From: Lachnospiraceae bacterium
GTDB lineage: Bacteria; Bacillota; Clostridia; Lachnospirales; Lachnospiraceae
DNA: 64,000 nucleotides
Direction: 5' to 3'
Assembly (NCBI GenBank): GCA_024693135.1
Contig: JAILLN010000038.1
Coordinates: 1 to 64,000, forward strand
Part shown: positions 7,800 through 16,155 of the stretch, piece after piece
How the letters are laid out: every line of letters begins with the position of its first letter
Numbering within the stretch: position 1 is the stretch's first letter
Translations under genes and position numbers: made by a program
Notes under the pieces: generated by a model
The model's database searches: none
The model's input: only the letters and a program-made list of their open reading frames with translations
What the model was told of the DNA's origin: nothing

Positions 7800-8669
7800 C
7801 TACTCCTCCTGTTTTGCGATGACAACAAAACGGCCGTTATCTACCTGATAGGTACAGGTCACCAATGTAATGAGATGATCACCATACCGCGCCTCAACCC
7901 CGGTATCATAGATGGATTTTTCCTTAAAGGCACGGACCGCGTCCTCATACTCTTTTTCATTCCGAGCATTGATGAAATTATAGAATTTAAAAACATCCTC
8001 GTCCTCATAATAGACCCGGTCATAAAAGGCCGCAAGGACCCGGTATTTCCTCTTCTCATAAAGGGAATCAAATTCGATCAGGGGATGCTCGCGGTAATAG
8101 CTTTCCATCTTATAATTGACGATGGAGGAAAACATCTTTCCGCTTTTCATGTTATGGCCGTAGATGATCAGGTTGTCGCTGTCGGGATGTACGCTGCAGC
8201 GGTGATCCACGAAGGGCACCCCGTTCTGGTTATGCTCCTGAGTGAATGATAACTGCAGATATTTTTCCGGTTCCGACGGGGTATGCATGACCGGGTAGTC
8301 CACCTCTGTATCCGGGATCTTGATCCATCCGATGAAATCGGGATTCTCCTCTGCCAGGCCTTCATATATCCCAAGGACATGATTGGGATCCGGCTGATCC
8401 AGACTGCGCTCTACCTCGCTGACGGGCTTATGCAGGGTAGAGGCCTCCGTTCGATTTGCCTCTGTCCTCTGCTTTACCGGTTCTGCTTCCGTGACCCGGG
8501 CCAGAAAAGCTTTCCGCTGGTCTGCCGCATGATAGGCAAAGCGGACGACCACCGCGGCAAAAAGGATCCCGAGGATAAAGCTCAGTACCATGCCCCGGGT
8601 GATCATGCCAAGACGCATCCCCGGCGCATCCAGGAGCATGGGATCGTTTCCTCTCCTCTTTTCCCTCAT
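7800..8669 (-). CDS. srtB: Class B sortase
   Basis: This encodes 289 residues with a short cytoplasmic basic N-terminus and a membrane anchor at about residues 24-45. The catalytic domain (about 100-289) carries His172 (LIIYGHNMKSGKMF), Cys272 (TLVTCTY) and Arg280 (NGRFVVIAK). The helix inserted before the last strands and the spacing fit class B. The enzyme should join a surface protein with a PKTG-type signal to the cell wall. Its start codon overlaps the stop of the upstream surface-protein gene by four bases (ATGA), which points to that protein as its dedicated substrate. Confidence 0.92.
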   Translation of the reverse strand: MREKRRGNDPMLLDAPGMRLGMITRGMVLSFILGILFAAVVVRFAYHAADQRKAFLARVTEAEPVKQRTEANRTEASTLHKPVSEVERSLDQPDPNHVLGIYEGLAEENPDFIGWIKIPDTEVDYPVMHTPSEPEKYLQLSFTQEHNQNGVPFVDHRCSVHPDSDNLIIYGHNMKSGKMFSSIVNYKMESYYREHPLIEFDSLYEKRKYRVLAAFYDRVYYEDEDVFKFYNFINARNEKEYEDAVRAFKEKSIYDTGVEARYGDHLITLVTCTYQVDNGRFVVIAKQEE

Positions 8670-10558
8670 TTCTTGAAAATCCCTGTGATGAAATGCCAGA
8701 GATCATACAGGATCCCGCGCTCAGAATCATAACCCGTCTTCGGCACTCCGTCCAAGGCTCTTCCGGAAGAGCTGAGGGAATTGCTGGACATTGAGGAAGA
8801 CCTGCTGCTGGAGCTGCTGCTGGAAGTGCTGCTGGAGGTCTTCGTATAAGCAATGCCAAAGGGCGAAAAATGAGTGGTAGAAAAACTCACATAGGGCCTG
8901 CTGCTGGTGGAGCCCGTAGAAGCGCTCAGCTCCTGGGTCCTTTCATCGTCATCGGGATGCAGGGTATAGACTTCTACCTTGCCCTGCCTCAGATCCCAGG
9001 AGGTCGGAAGGGGAAGCCCGATGGTACAGGTGCCGAAGCTGTCATACATCTGCTCCTCTGAACCGTTGGAGATGTCGTAAAGGGAAATGTCCGTATACAG
9101 GGTGTTGGTCGGGTTGGTGGATTTCACCTTCTTCTGTACCACCTCCACCTCGGAATCCGTGCTGTCCACGCTGCTGAAGACCAGCTTCCATCCGGTGAAA
9201 TTGATCCCGCTGACCTTGTAATAGGATGTGGAGCTTACCGGCTTGCTGCTCCAATCATCTACCTCGATCACATTGCTCTTCTGCGCCTTCACGGAGACCG
9301 TAAAGGTATCGGAGGAGGCGATATAGCTGTTGGCATATTGCAGCTTATAGTTGAAGCTGTAGGATTCCGGACTCGTGGTCACCTTCTTTCCCACAAATTT
9401 ATGGCCGCTGCCGCTCTGGGTAATCGTGATATAGCCGGTCGGATCCGATCCGGACGGAACCGTGAGCACGATGCTCATGCCGGTAGGCAGGGTACTCGGA
9501 ACGGTAGTCGGCGTGATGATCTGACCGGAACCTCCCTTATACAGGGTATAGGACGCAGCCGGTACAGAGATCGAGAAGGGATAGATCTTGATGCTGGCAG
9601 AGTCCCCTCCCCCCACGGGTGTCGCTGTGACCGTAACGGGTGTTTCACTTCCTGCGGCCGCAAGCAGGGTGCAGGCAGACAGGGTCTCGCTGGTCTTTGT
9701 CAGAACCCCATTGGGCGAAACGCTCCAGGTCACTCCGCTGCTCTGAGCCGCGCCGTTTAAGGAAACCGTGGCAGTCAGGGGCATGGACTGGCCCTTCCCC
9801 AGATAATAGGACTTCCCGTTTACGACGCTTCCGTTATACAGGATATATGCCTTCCGGGTAGGAGCCGGCGGCTTTGCCTTGACATTGATCTTTACCTGGG
9901 CTTTCAGGGAATGGATGGATGCGGTCACGGTCACATTGTTTGAAACCGATACCGCCTTGATGGTGACCGGTTTTCCTCCGTCCGTCACTGTGCCATGCGT
10001 CAGTGTAACTGCCGCAGAGGAAGGAGTCCACGTAATGTCATTCGCGCTTGCAGTGATGATCTTATTTGTGGATACCTCGATCACCTTGGCCGAGATCGTC
10101 CAAGTCTGGTCTTGTTCCAGGTCTTTCGAGGTACCATCTGTTATTCTTGCAGTATTTTCGCTCAATACCAGATTATAGCTTACGGTCCCGGCTCCGGTAT
10201 CCTCCAGATCGGCCGCATAGATCCTGGCGTCCGCAGCAGAGATCACCGGTCCACCCTTGGCTGTATTATCTGCCACAATCTCCGAAAGATCCTCTTCCGC
10301 TATGGGTACCACTTCCCCGCCGCCCTCTTCTCCTTCCGGAAGGATATCTGAGGGCTCCTCCTGGCCGGGCTCCCCTGCCTCCGGCTCCTCAATCGGGATC
10401 ATGACCGGCTCCGGTACCGGTTCTTCTTCTGTAGCCGGGGTTTCGTTTTCGGATACCCGCACTTCAGCCGCGATGGCCGCGCCCCCGATGGTGATCATCA
10501 CTATGATAAATACCAGAAATGCCGTGATATACAATCTGGATCTTTCTTTTAGTCCCAT
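8666..10558 (-). CDS. Ig-like repeat surface protein with VPKTG sorting signal
   Basis: This encodes 630 residues. GGAGG lies seven bases before the ATG. A signal peptide (about 1-31) is followed by an acidic Glu/Pro-rich linker. Several beta-rich Ig-like (Big_2-type) domains follow, each with a pattern such as LTHGTVTDGGKPVTIKAVSV or ITWTPSSAAV (about 100-430). A further beta domain precedes a Ser-rich stretch (about 570-600). The C-terminus holds VPKTG at about residues 605-609, a short and only moderately hydrophobic segment and a KK tail. This matches the (S/N/P)PxTG class used by clostridial sortase B, although the hydrophobic stretch is short. It is cotranscribed with the sortase from the promoter at 10660-10688. 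Its ligand is unknown. Confidence 0.85.
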   Translation of the reverse strand: MGLKERSRLYITAFLVFIIVMITIGGAAIAAEVRVSENETPATEEEPVPEPVMIPIEEPEAGEPGQEEPSDILPEGEEGGGEVVPIAEEDLSEIVADNTAKGGPVISAADARIYAADLEDTGAGTVSYNLVLSENTARITDGTSKDLEQDQTWTISAKVIEVSTNKIITASANDITWTPSSAAVTLTHGTVTDGGKPVTIKAVSVSNNVTVTASIHSLKAQVKINVKAKPPAPTRKAYILYNGSVVNGKSYYLGKGQSMPLTATVSLNGAAQSSGVTWSVSPNGVLTKTSETLSACTLLAAAGSETPVTVTATPVGGGDSASIKIYPFSISVPAASYTLYKGGSGQIITPTTVPSTLPTGMSIVLTVPSGSDPTGYITITQSGSGHKFVGKKVTTSPESYSFNYKLQYANSYIASSDTFTVSVKAQKSNVIEVDDWSSKPVSSTSYYKVSGINFTGWKLVFSSVDSTDSEVEVVQKKVKSTNPTNTLYTDISLYDISNGSEEQMYDSFGTCTIGLPLPTSWDLRQGKVEVYTLHPDDDERTQELSASTGSTSSRPYVSFSTTHFSPFGIAYTKTSSSTSSSSSSSRSSSMSSNSLSSSGRALDGVPKTGYDSERGILYDLWHFITGIFKK

Positions 10559-10659
10559 ATCTCTGCCTCCTTTTTCGCTCAGGACACATGATGTCCTTTA
10601 CGGAAAGCACCTGAAAATCCCTTCCTAGATTTCCCAAATTCACATACACATTCAAAATA

Positions 10660-10688
10660 ATTAAAGCATAAAATGCCGTGATTTTCAA
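10660..10688 (-). promoter_or_regulatory. Promoter of the surface protein / sortase operon
   Basis: On the minus strand: -35 TTGAAA (10683-10688), a 17-base spacer and -10 TTTAAT (10660-10665). It lies about 100 bases upstream of the surface-protein start. The leader contains a six-base inverted repeat AGGACA / TGTCCT (10581-10597). Confidence 0.65.
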
Positions 10689-10759
10689 GTGTTTCGGGGC
10701 TTTGGGAAGAAGCGCAGCATCTAGCGGAGGAGCAGATCATGGATTACATAATGCAGCGT

Positions 10760-10800
10760 AAAAAGACAGAACCGGCAAAAAATCACACTCTGCCGGTTCT
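10760..10800 (-). terminator. Rho-independent terminator after the surface-protein relic
   Basis: A perfect ten-base stem AGAACCGGCA / TGCCGGTTCT (10768-10777 and 10791-10800) is followed on the minus strand by GTCTTTTT. It sits downstream of the pseudogene at 10904-11134 and is probably that gene's former terminator. Confidence 0.75.
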
Positions 10801-10903
10801 GTAATAACTTACGTTATGTTATTTAATTTCCTCTTCTTCCCTTTCCTTCACAAATCTGAAAAAACGATAAACTCCGGAGCAGCCGCTTAAACCACCCCGC
10901 ATT

Positions 10904-11134
10904 TCAGAACGCCATCCATTTTGATCCGATCCGGAAAGTTACCGTCTTCACTCCGCTATAGTTCCCGATGCCTTTAACGATTCTCTTAGCTGTCCCTTTG
11001 CTGACATTTTGACCATAGCAAACAATCTCATAATCTTTATCTGCTGAAAGTGTTCGTTTACTGTTTCGATCCGTCAGCACGGGTACCGGTCTAATTTCCC
11101 GGCCTGAATAGTCCTGTACCGGGATCTTCTTCGA
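10904..11134 (-). pseudogene. Relic of a clostridial Ig-like surface-protein repeat
   Basis: Reading the minus strand gives a 76-codon open stretch without a start codon, bounded upstream by a stop at 11135-11137. It includes IPVQDYSGREIRPVPVLTD, then DKDYEIVCYGQNVSKGTAKR and IVKGIGNYSGVKTVTF, before ending at a TGA at 10904. The pattern of a DYxV strand, a GTA turn and GxGNYSGxKTVTF is the hallmark of repeats found in large clostridial adhesins. Only the last repeat and a terminator survive, so this is the truncated 3' end of a lost gene. Confidence 0.65.
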
Positions 11135-11229
11135 TTAAGTATGGCTATTTACCAATCTGCAGCATACTGGTAAATCCAAGGCAAGACAAAAAAACTGCCC
11201 CCTGTCTCCGAAATTTATTTTAATTTTTA

Positions 11230-11258
11230 ATGTCAATTTTGTAAAAACGGATTATACT
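11230..11258 (+). promoter_or_regulatory. Promoter of the diguanylate cyclase gene
   Basis: -35 ATGTCA (11230-11235), a 17-base spacer and -10 TATACT (11253-11258). Transcription would begin near 11265 and leave a leader of about 90 bases. Confidence 0.65.
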
Positions 11259-11276
11259 ATTGCTACCATGAACCAA

Positions 11277-11335
11277 AAGGCATGCATCATGAATCCCGGC
11301 ATTGGATTCGCAACGCCGGGATTTCAGGAAGCCTT
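11277..11335 (+). promoter_or_regulatory. Structured leader of the diguanylate cyclase gene
   Basis: A perfect nine-base stem AATCCCGGC (11292-11300) / GCCGGGATT (11315-11323) is enclosed by a second short stem AAGGC (11277-11281) / GCCTT (11331-11335). It ends about 20 bases before the start codon. It does not match the known c-di-GMP riboswitch cores. Confidence 0.5.
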
Positions 11336-11356
11336 CCCAAAGAGCAGGGTATAAAA

Positions 11357-12505
11357 ATGGGATTTGATTATTTTGTGTTTTATACGGAAGCAAGCGTCGT
11401 CTGTGTCCTCATGCTGGCGATCATCCTGATCAACGACAGGATGTATTATACGAAGCAGGAAAAGCAGATCTGGTTTACAAGATCCATAATGGCCTTCATC
11501 CTGTATTTCATTTCCGATGCCTGCTGGGCGGCCATATTGAGCGGACAGTTCACGACAGTACGCGCATTTGTCGTTTTGTTCAACTTCACAAACTATGTCC
11601 TTTTACGCTTCATGGCTCACGGGGTATTCATGTTCATAGCAGTTTCTGAACGGATGTCTTTTTGCCATGATATAAAGAAAAGGCGGCTGATCTTTCTTCC
11701 CATAGCGATTTCCACGCTTTTCATCATCATTGTTTATCTGGCAGATCCTATATTCTGGATCAATGAGAACAATGAGCTCAACCCCATTTATTATCCGTTT
11801 TTGATCGTCCTCCCGTCGGTCTATCTGTGGGGAGGTTTCCTCCTTTCGATCAAATACGCCCGGAAGGAAGAATCAAAGGAAAAAAGACGGCAGGATCTTC
11901 TGATCGGCACCATCCCTATCGTGGTAATGGCCTTCGGAATGATCCAGGTCGTGGCCCTTAACGCACCCACATTCTGCTTCGGATGCACCATCATGTGGCT
12001 TTGGTTTTATATCCAGAATGCGCAGTCCCTGATTTCCATTGACGATCTGACACACCTGAATAACCGGGGCCAGATCAACCGGTACATGGAGCAGCTCCAC
12101 TACAACGAAAACGCAAGGACCATCCTGATGATGGTGGATATCAACCGGTTCAAGAGCATCAATGACACATACGGACACGCTGAAGGGGATCATGCGCTGA
12201 TCATCGTGGCGGATACATTGAGACAGATCTGCGAGCAGATCAATGCATCGGTTTTTCTCGGCCGGTATGGCGGAGACGAGTTTTCGATCATTATCACGAA
12301 TCCCGAAAAAGATATGGATCCCGGGCAGATCGCGGATAAGATCAGGCAGCTCATGTCGGAAAAAAAGACGGAAAACCATCTGCCGTATGAACTGTCGACA
12401 GGCATCGGTTATGATGAGATGAAAGAAGCTGACGACACGATATACGAGTGTATGAAGCGTGCGGACAAGAAGCTTTATCTCGATAAGCAAAGAAAAAGAA
12501 TCTAA
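11357..12505 (+). CDS. Membrane diguanylate cyclase (GGDEF)
   Basis: This encodes 382 residues from the ATG at 11357. A farther upstream ATG at 11282 would translate through the leader hairpin and is rejected. The first ~230 residues form about seven hydrophobic segments, a membrane sensor of unassigned type. The GGDEF domain follows, starting near SIDDLTHLNNR. It has DINRFKSINDTYGHAEGDHA and an intact signature YGGDEFSI, so it should make cyclic di-GMP from two GTP. No RxxD inhibitory site is obvious ahead of the signature. The gene is alone on the plus strand with its own promoter and a structured leader. Confidence 0.9.
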   Translation: MGFDYFVFYTEASVVCVLMLAIILINDRMYYTKQEKQIWFTRSIMAFILYFISDACWAAILSGQFTTVRAFVVLFNFTNYVLLRFMAHGVFMFIAVSERMSFCHDIKKRRLIFLPIAISTLFIIIVYLADPIFWINENNELNPIYYPFLIVLPSVYLWGGFLLSIKYARKEESKEKRRQDLLIGTIPIVVMAFGMIQVVALNAPTFCFGCTIMWLWFYIQNAQSLISIDDLTHLNNRGQINRYMEQLHYNENARTILMMVDINRFKSINDTYGHAEGDHALIIVADTLRQICEQINASVFLGRYGGDEFSIIITNPEKDMDPGQIADKIRQLMSEKKTENHLPYELSTGIGYDEMKEADDTIYECMKRADKKLYLDKQRKRI

Positions 12506-12535
12506 AAGATGCCCGCGGACGGCGCAACTTCAGCA

Positions 12536-12558
12536 GACAAAAGAACCGTCACCCTGTC
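12536..12558. repeat. REP-like element abutting the Re-citrate synthase stop codon
   Basis: It begins GACAAAAGAACCGTC and ends CCCTGTC on the plus strand. It is a near copy of 3245-3268, begins directly after the stop codon at 12559-12561, and has the same orientation relative to the gene. Confidence 0.65.
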
Positions 12559-13929
12559 TCAGCTTTGATCGACTGCTTTCTCGTATAGATCGATCATCTC
12601 ACCCTCGCTGATCACGGTGACCCTGCCGTTTTCGTATTCCTCTGTCACCCAGTCATATATCTTCCGGATCAGATCATCCTTCTTGGAAAGCTTTTCCTCG
12701 CCGCGCCTGGCCCGGTATTCATTCACCCAATAGGCGACGCCGGCCAGGCCGGAGGTGTTGTTGATGGATACCTTCGGATGCCTTCCCAGTATTGCTTCCG
12801 TGTCAAAGATATTATAGATCTCCGGATCCTTCATCATCCCATCCGCATGAATGCCGGCCCGGGTCAGGTTAAAGCTGTCCCCGACAAAAGGCGTCATGGG
12901 CGGGATCTCATAGCCTGTTTCATATCGGATATAATCGGCGATCTCCGAGATCACCTGTGTGTTCATTCCGTTCAGATGTCCCCGTATGGATGCATATTCA
13001 AATACCATAGCCTCCAAGGGTACATTCCCCGTGCGCTCTCCGATCCCCAGCAGGGAACAGTTTACCGCACTGGCACCATACATCCAGGCAGTGGTCGCAT
13101 TGACGACCCCTTTATAGAAATCATTATGTCCATGCCATTCGATCATCTCCGAGGGAACGCCTGAATGATGCTGGAGTCCGTATATTATGCCGGAAACACT
13201 TCTGGGAAGCGCAGCGCCGGGATAGGGTACCCCATATCCCATGGTATCGCACGCGCGGATCTTGATCGGAATATTGCTTTCACGGGAAAGCTCCATGAGG
13301 CTGCTGGCAAAAGGAACCACAAATCCATAAAAATCCGCTCTGGTAATATCCTCAAAATGGCATCTGGGGCGCAGTCCCGCTTCAATGCATTCCTTTACAA
13401 TGCCCAGATACTTATCCAAAGCCTGCTTTCTGGTCAGACCCATTTTGTGGAAGATATGATAATCGGAACAGCTGACCAATATGCCGGTCTCTTTTATCCC
13501 GATGGAACGGACCAGTTCAAAATCCTGCTTGTTTGCACGGATCCAGGTAGTGATCTCCGGGAAATCATAGCCCAGCTCCATGCATTTCTCCAAAGCCCTG
13601 CGGTCTTTTTCGGCATAAACAAAGAATTCCGTCTGGCGTATCATTCCCGCAGGCCCGCCAAGCTTGTGGAGCAGCTTATAGATATGTACCATCTGCTCGG
13701 TGGTATAAGGCGTCCTGGACTGCTGTCCGTCACGGAAGGAAGTATCGGTGATAAATATATCTTCCGGCATATTCTCCGGCACCCGCCGGTAATTAAATGC
13801 GATCTTGGGTGTTTCGGTATAGGGAAACATTTCCCGGAAAAGCTCCGGTTCGGGAACGTCCTGCAGCCGGTAGATATACGGATCCTGCTCCAGCTTATAG
13901 GTTTTGTTGCTCAATACGATATCTCTCAT
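12559..13929 (-). CDS. Re-citrate synthase / isopropylmalate-synthase-like enzyme
   Basis: This encodes 456 residues. The ATG at 13929 is preceded by GGAGGTGAAACC; the longer frame to 13962 lacks such a site. The HMGL-like TIM barrel shows ITDTSFRDGQQSR (about 60-73), the divalent-metal motif WHGHNDF and a downstream GIGERTGNVPLEAMV typical of the isopropylmalate / homocitrate / Re-citrate synthase superfamily. It has no C-terminal LeuA regulatory domain and no leucine genes nearby. The closest match in character is the Re-face citrate synthase of clostridia, which condenses acetyl-CoA and oxaloacetate. Other 2-acyl condensing roles cannot be excluded. No promoter of high quality was found. 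Confidence 0.62.
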   Translation of the reverse strand: MRDIVLSNKTYKLEQDPYIYRLQDVPEPELFREMFPYTETPKIAFNYRRVPENMPEDIFITDTSFRDGQQSRTPYTTEQMVHIYKLLHKLGGPAGMIRQTEFFVYAEKDRRALEKCMELGYDFPEITTWIRANKQDFELVRSIGIKETGILVSCSDYHIFHKMGLTRKQALDKYLGIVKECIEAGLRPRCHFEDITRADFYGFVVPFASSLMELSRESNIPIKIRACDTMGYGVPYPGAALPRSVSGIIYGLQHHSGVPSEMIEWHGHNDFYKGVVNATTAWMYGASAVNCSLLGIGERTGNVPLEAMVFEYASIRGHLNGMNTQVISEIADYIRYETGYEIPPMTPFVGDSFNLTRAGIHADGMMKDPEIYNIFDTEAILGRHPKVSINNTSGLAGVAYWVNEYRARRGEEKLSKKDDLIRKIYDWVTEEYENGRVTVISEGEMIDLYEKAVDQS

Positions 13930-14015
13930 GGTTTCACCTCCAATACCCTCCCATTTTACCACATCGATCTTTTTTATTCTCTCCTCTTTTAATGCATGCT
14001 TAAAATTTGACTCAA

Positions 14016-14084
14016 ACCGGCCGGATGCTGATCCCGTAACCGGCCGGATGCGAATCCCGTAACTGGCCGGATGCGAATCCCGTA
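14016..14084. repeat. Three 23 bp tandem repeats
   Basis: Units 14016-14038, 14039-14061 and 14062-14084 share ACCGGCCGGATG, GAATCCCGTA. A single diverged copy with similar flanking sequence lies at 16869-16890, between the DUF4956 and VTC genes. Confidence 0.75.
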
Positions 14085-14113
14085 GCCGGCTCCAATACGA
14101 CTGCTAACGGTAT

Positions 14114-16084
14114 TCAGCCCCTTCTTTTGAAGGTGAAGGCAAATAGGATCCCAAAAATGAGGGCAGCCAGGGCAATACCCAGGTTCTTATATACTTCCGG
14201 GCCAAGCTCCATGAGAGAGGTTCCCGGAAATCCCGCCGGTGAAGCGTCTGCGGAATCAATATTCCCGGGATCATCCGGCCGCATGCCGCCTCCGAAGCCT
14301 CCGCCTTCCGGCATCCCATTTCCGGATACCCCGGGCTTCATGCCTCCTCCAAAACCAGAATGTCTTCTTCCCGTCCCGTTTCCGGACACTCCGGGCTTCA
14401 TGCCGCCTCCGAAGCCTTCTTCTCCGGGGTTTTCCGGCCGCATGCCGCCTCCGAAGCCGCCGCCTTCCGGCATCCCGTTTCCGGACACTCCGGGTTTCAT
14501 CCCGCCTCCGAAGCCTTCTTCTCCGGGGTTTCCCGGCCGCATTCCGCCCATAAATCCCCCTTCTTCCGGCATCCCGTTTCCGGATACTCCGGGCTGCATG
14601 CCACGGAAGCCTCCGTTTCCGCCCATACCCTCCGGCCCCATTCCATGGCCGAAGCCGGAGGAGGTCCCGGCCGATACCGCGATCCCGTCAAAAACAATCT
14701 TTTCTTCCACGTCCCCTGTCTTCAGGATATAGGTATTTCCCTGAATGAAGGAAGGACTGCTGAGATCTACCGAATTGAAACTGCAGGGCACCTCATAGGA
14801 TAAGATCACATTACCGTCCTCATCCTCTACGGTAAGAAACTCCCCTTCCGGAACCGTTTCCTCCAGATTGACCAGGGCCGCACATTGGGTGGACTCCTCC
14901 GAAAACCCTTCCGCCATGGAGGCGCTTCCGCAGGCGATGATCTCTCCTCCGGTAACGACCAGCTTTCCTCCGCTTTCGCTGGCATAATCGATGGCGCAAT
15001 TCCCGCCGCTCCCGGTCATGCTGACGCGGATGACTCCGCCGCTGATATAGATGTTCCCATTGGAATCCAGTCCGTCGGCATCCCGGGCTGTCGAATTAAC
15101 GATGGTAAGGTTTCCTCCGCTGATGCTGATATAGGTCTCCCCGTCCTCTTCTGCTTCCGGCTCTGCGGTCTCCTCCTTCCTGTCCTGGCCGAAGCCGAAG
15201 CCAAAACCGCCGGCACTGCCTCCATTGGCGTTGAAGCCGTCATCAGAAGGATATACCGTCACATCCCCATCCAGCATGGAAATGGCAGGAGCCTCGAAGC
15301 CCTCATAGCATTCCTCCATGCGGATCACGCCTCCCAGAACCTGGATGGCTTCATCACTGTGTACCGCATCGTCCCCGGCCTTGATCGTAAGGCTTGCTCC
15401 GGTGAAATTAAACTCATCATTCACATGGATCCCATCTGCTTCGGAAGTGATCTCCAGCTCTCCTCCGGTGATATGGAGGGAATCGTTGGCATCGATGCCA
15501 TGCTTATAATTTCCTTCGATCTTCAAGGCTCCGGATCCGTTTATGGTCAGGTCGTCGTGGGAAAAAACCGTCCCTCCCGCTCCGTCAGACTGGGCTTCCT
15601 CCGAAAATTCCTCCCCTGAGGAAAGGATATTTTCCGTTCCCTCCACCAAGGTAATAAATACCTTGTCTGCCTGGCTGACCTTAATGGCCGCATCGTCCTC
15701 ACAGCGGATATCCACCCCGTTCAGGACAAGCCAGACCTTGGAGGAGGAATAGGCATCCACGATGATGCTGCCGTCGGTAAGCTCCCCGGAAAGCACATAT
15801 CTGCCCCCGCCGGAGATGACCAGGTCTCCATCCAGGAAATAAGCCCCGTTCCCCTTCACCCTGCCTCCGGTTCCATTCAAAGCGATGGATACGCCTGAGC
15901 CGGTATCCTCACTTGCATTCAAGTCATTGGAGGTGAAATACTCCGTTCCTTCATAATATTCCGCATCCTCATCGGAACTAACCGTGATGCCGAGCTTCCT
16001 CCCCTGGATAAAGGCCAGGGTAAGAAGAACGGCGATCAGGATCCCGGCGATGCAGATCTTGTCCATTATCTTATTTGATGACAT
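14114..16084 (-). CDS. Cthe_2159-type carbohydrate-binding beta-helix protein
   Basis: This encodes 656 residues. An N-terminal membrane anchor or signal (about 11-27) is followed by a long region of short beta repeats (about 55-440). Typical turns include FLDGDLVISGGGRYVLSG, HDDLTINGSGALKIEG, GIHVNDEFNF and DGLDSNGNIYISGGVIRV. This is the right-handed beta-helix pattern of the Cthe_2159 family, which binds acidic polysaccharide such as polygalacturonate. Residues about 490-625 are a Gly/Met/Pro array of GGGMKPGVSGNGMPEGGGF-like repeats. A final membrane segment (about 635-652) and an RRG tail follow. One repeat reads TGRRHSGF, which looks like a compensated frameshift. The genes for DUF4956 and VTC proteins follow upstream in the same direction, a recurrent grouping. 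Confidence 0.82.
   Translation of the reverse strand: MSSNKIMDKICIAGILIAVLLTLAFIQGRKLGITVSSDEDAEYYEGTEYFTSNDLNASEDTGSGVSIALNGTGGRVKGNGAYFLDGDLVISGGGRYVLSGELTDGSIIVDAYSSSKVWLVLNGVDIRCEDDAAIKVSQADKVFITLVEGTENILSSGEEFSEEAQSDGAGGTVFSHDDLTINGSGALKIEGNYKHGIDANDSLHITGGELEITSEADGIHVNDEFNFTGASLTIKAGDDAVHSDEAIQVLGGVIRMEECYEGFEAPAISMLDGDVTVYPSDDGFNANGGSAGGFGFGFGQDRKEETAEPEAEEDGETYISISGGNLTIVNSTARDADGLDSNGNIYISGGVIRVSMTGSGGNCAIDYASESGGKLVVTGGEIIACGSASMAEGFSEESTQCAALVNLEETVPEGEFLTVEDEDGNVILSYEVPCSFNSVDLSSPSFIQGNTYILKTGDVEEKIVFDGIAVSAGTSSGFGHGMGPEGMGGNGGFRGMQPGVSGNGMPEEGGFMGGMRPGNPGEEGFGGGMKPGVSGNGMPEGGGFGGGMRPENPGEEGFGGGMKPGVSGNGTGRRHSGFGGGMKPGVSGNGMPEGGGFGGGMRPDDPGNIDSADASPAGFPGTSLMELGPEVYKNLGIALAALIFGILFAFTFKRRG
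14270..14640. repeat. Coding repeats in the beta-helix protein gene
   Basis: Several imperfect copies of a unit near 60-110 bases encode Gly/Met/Pro-rich blocks. Recurring plus-strand words include CCGTTTCCGGACACTCCGGG and CATGCCGCCTCCGAAGCC. Copy number is likely to vary. Confidence 0.7.
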
Positions 16085-16155
16085 TCCCGTATCCCCTTAG
16101 CCCATGTAATCCCTGATCCGGCTCATAGGCACATATGTTCATGGATCTCAACTCC

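Noticed and set aside
7610-7828. 72-codon minus-strand open frame downstream of the sortase
   Set aside because: It starts within the sortase gene end and lacks a ribosome binding site and any recognisable motif.
11265-11356. c-di-GMP riboswitch upstream of the GGDEF gene
   Set aside because: The leader has a nested hairpin, but the conserved core bases of the known c-di-GMP riboswitch classes are absent and the leader is too short.
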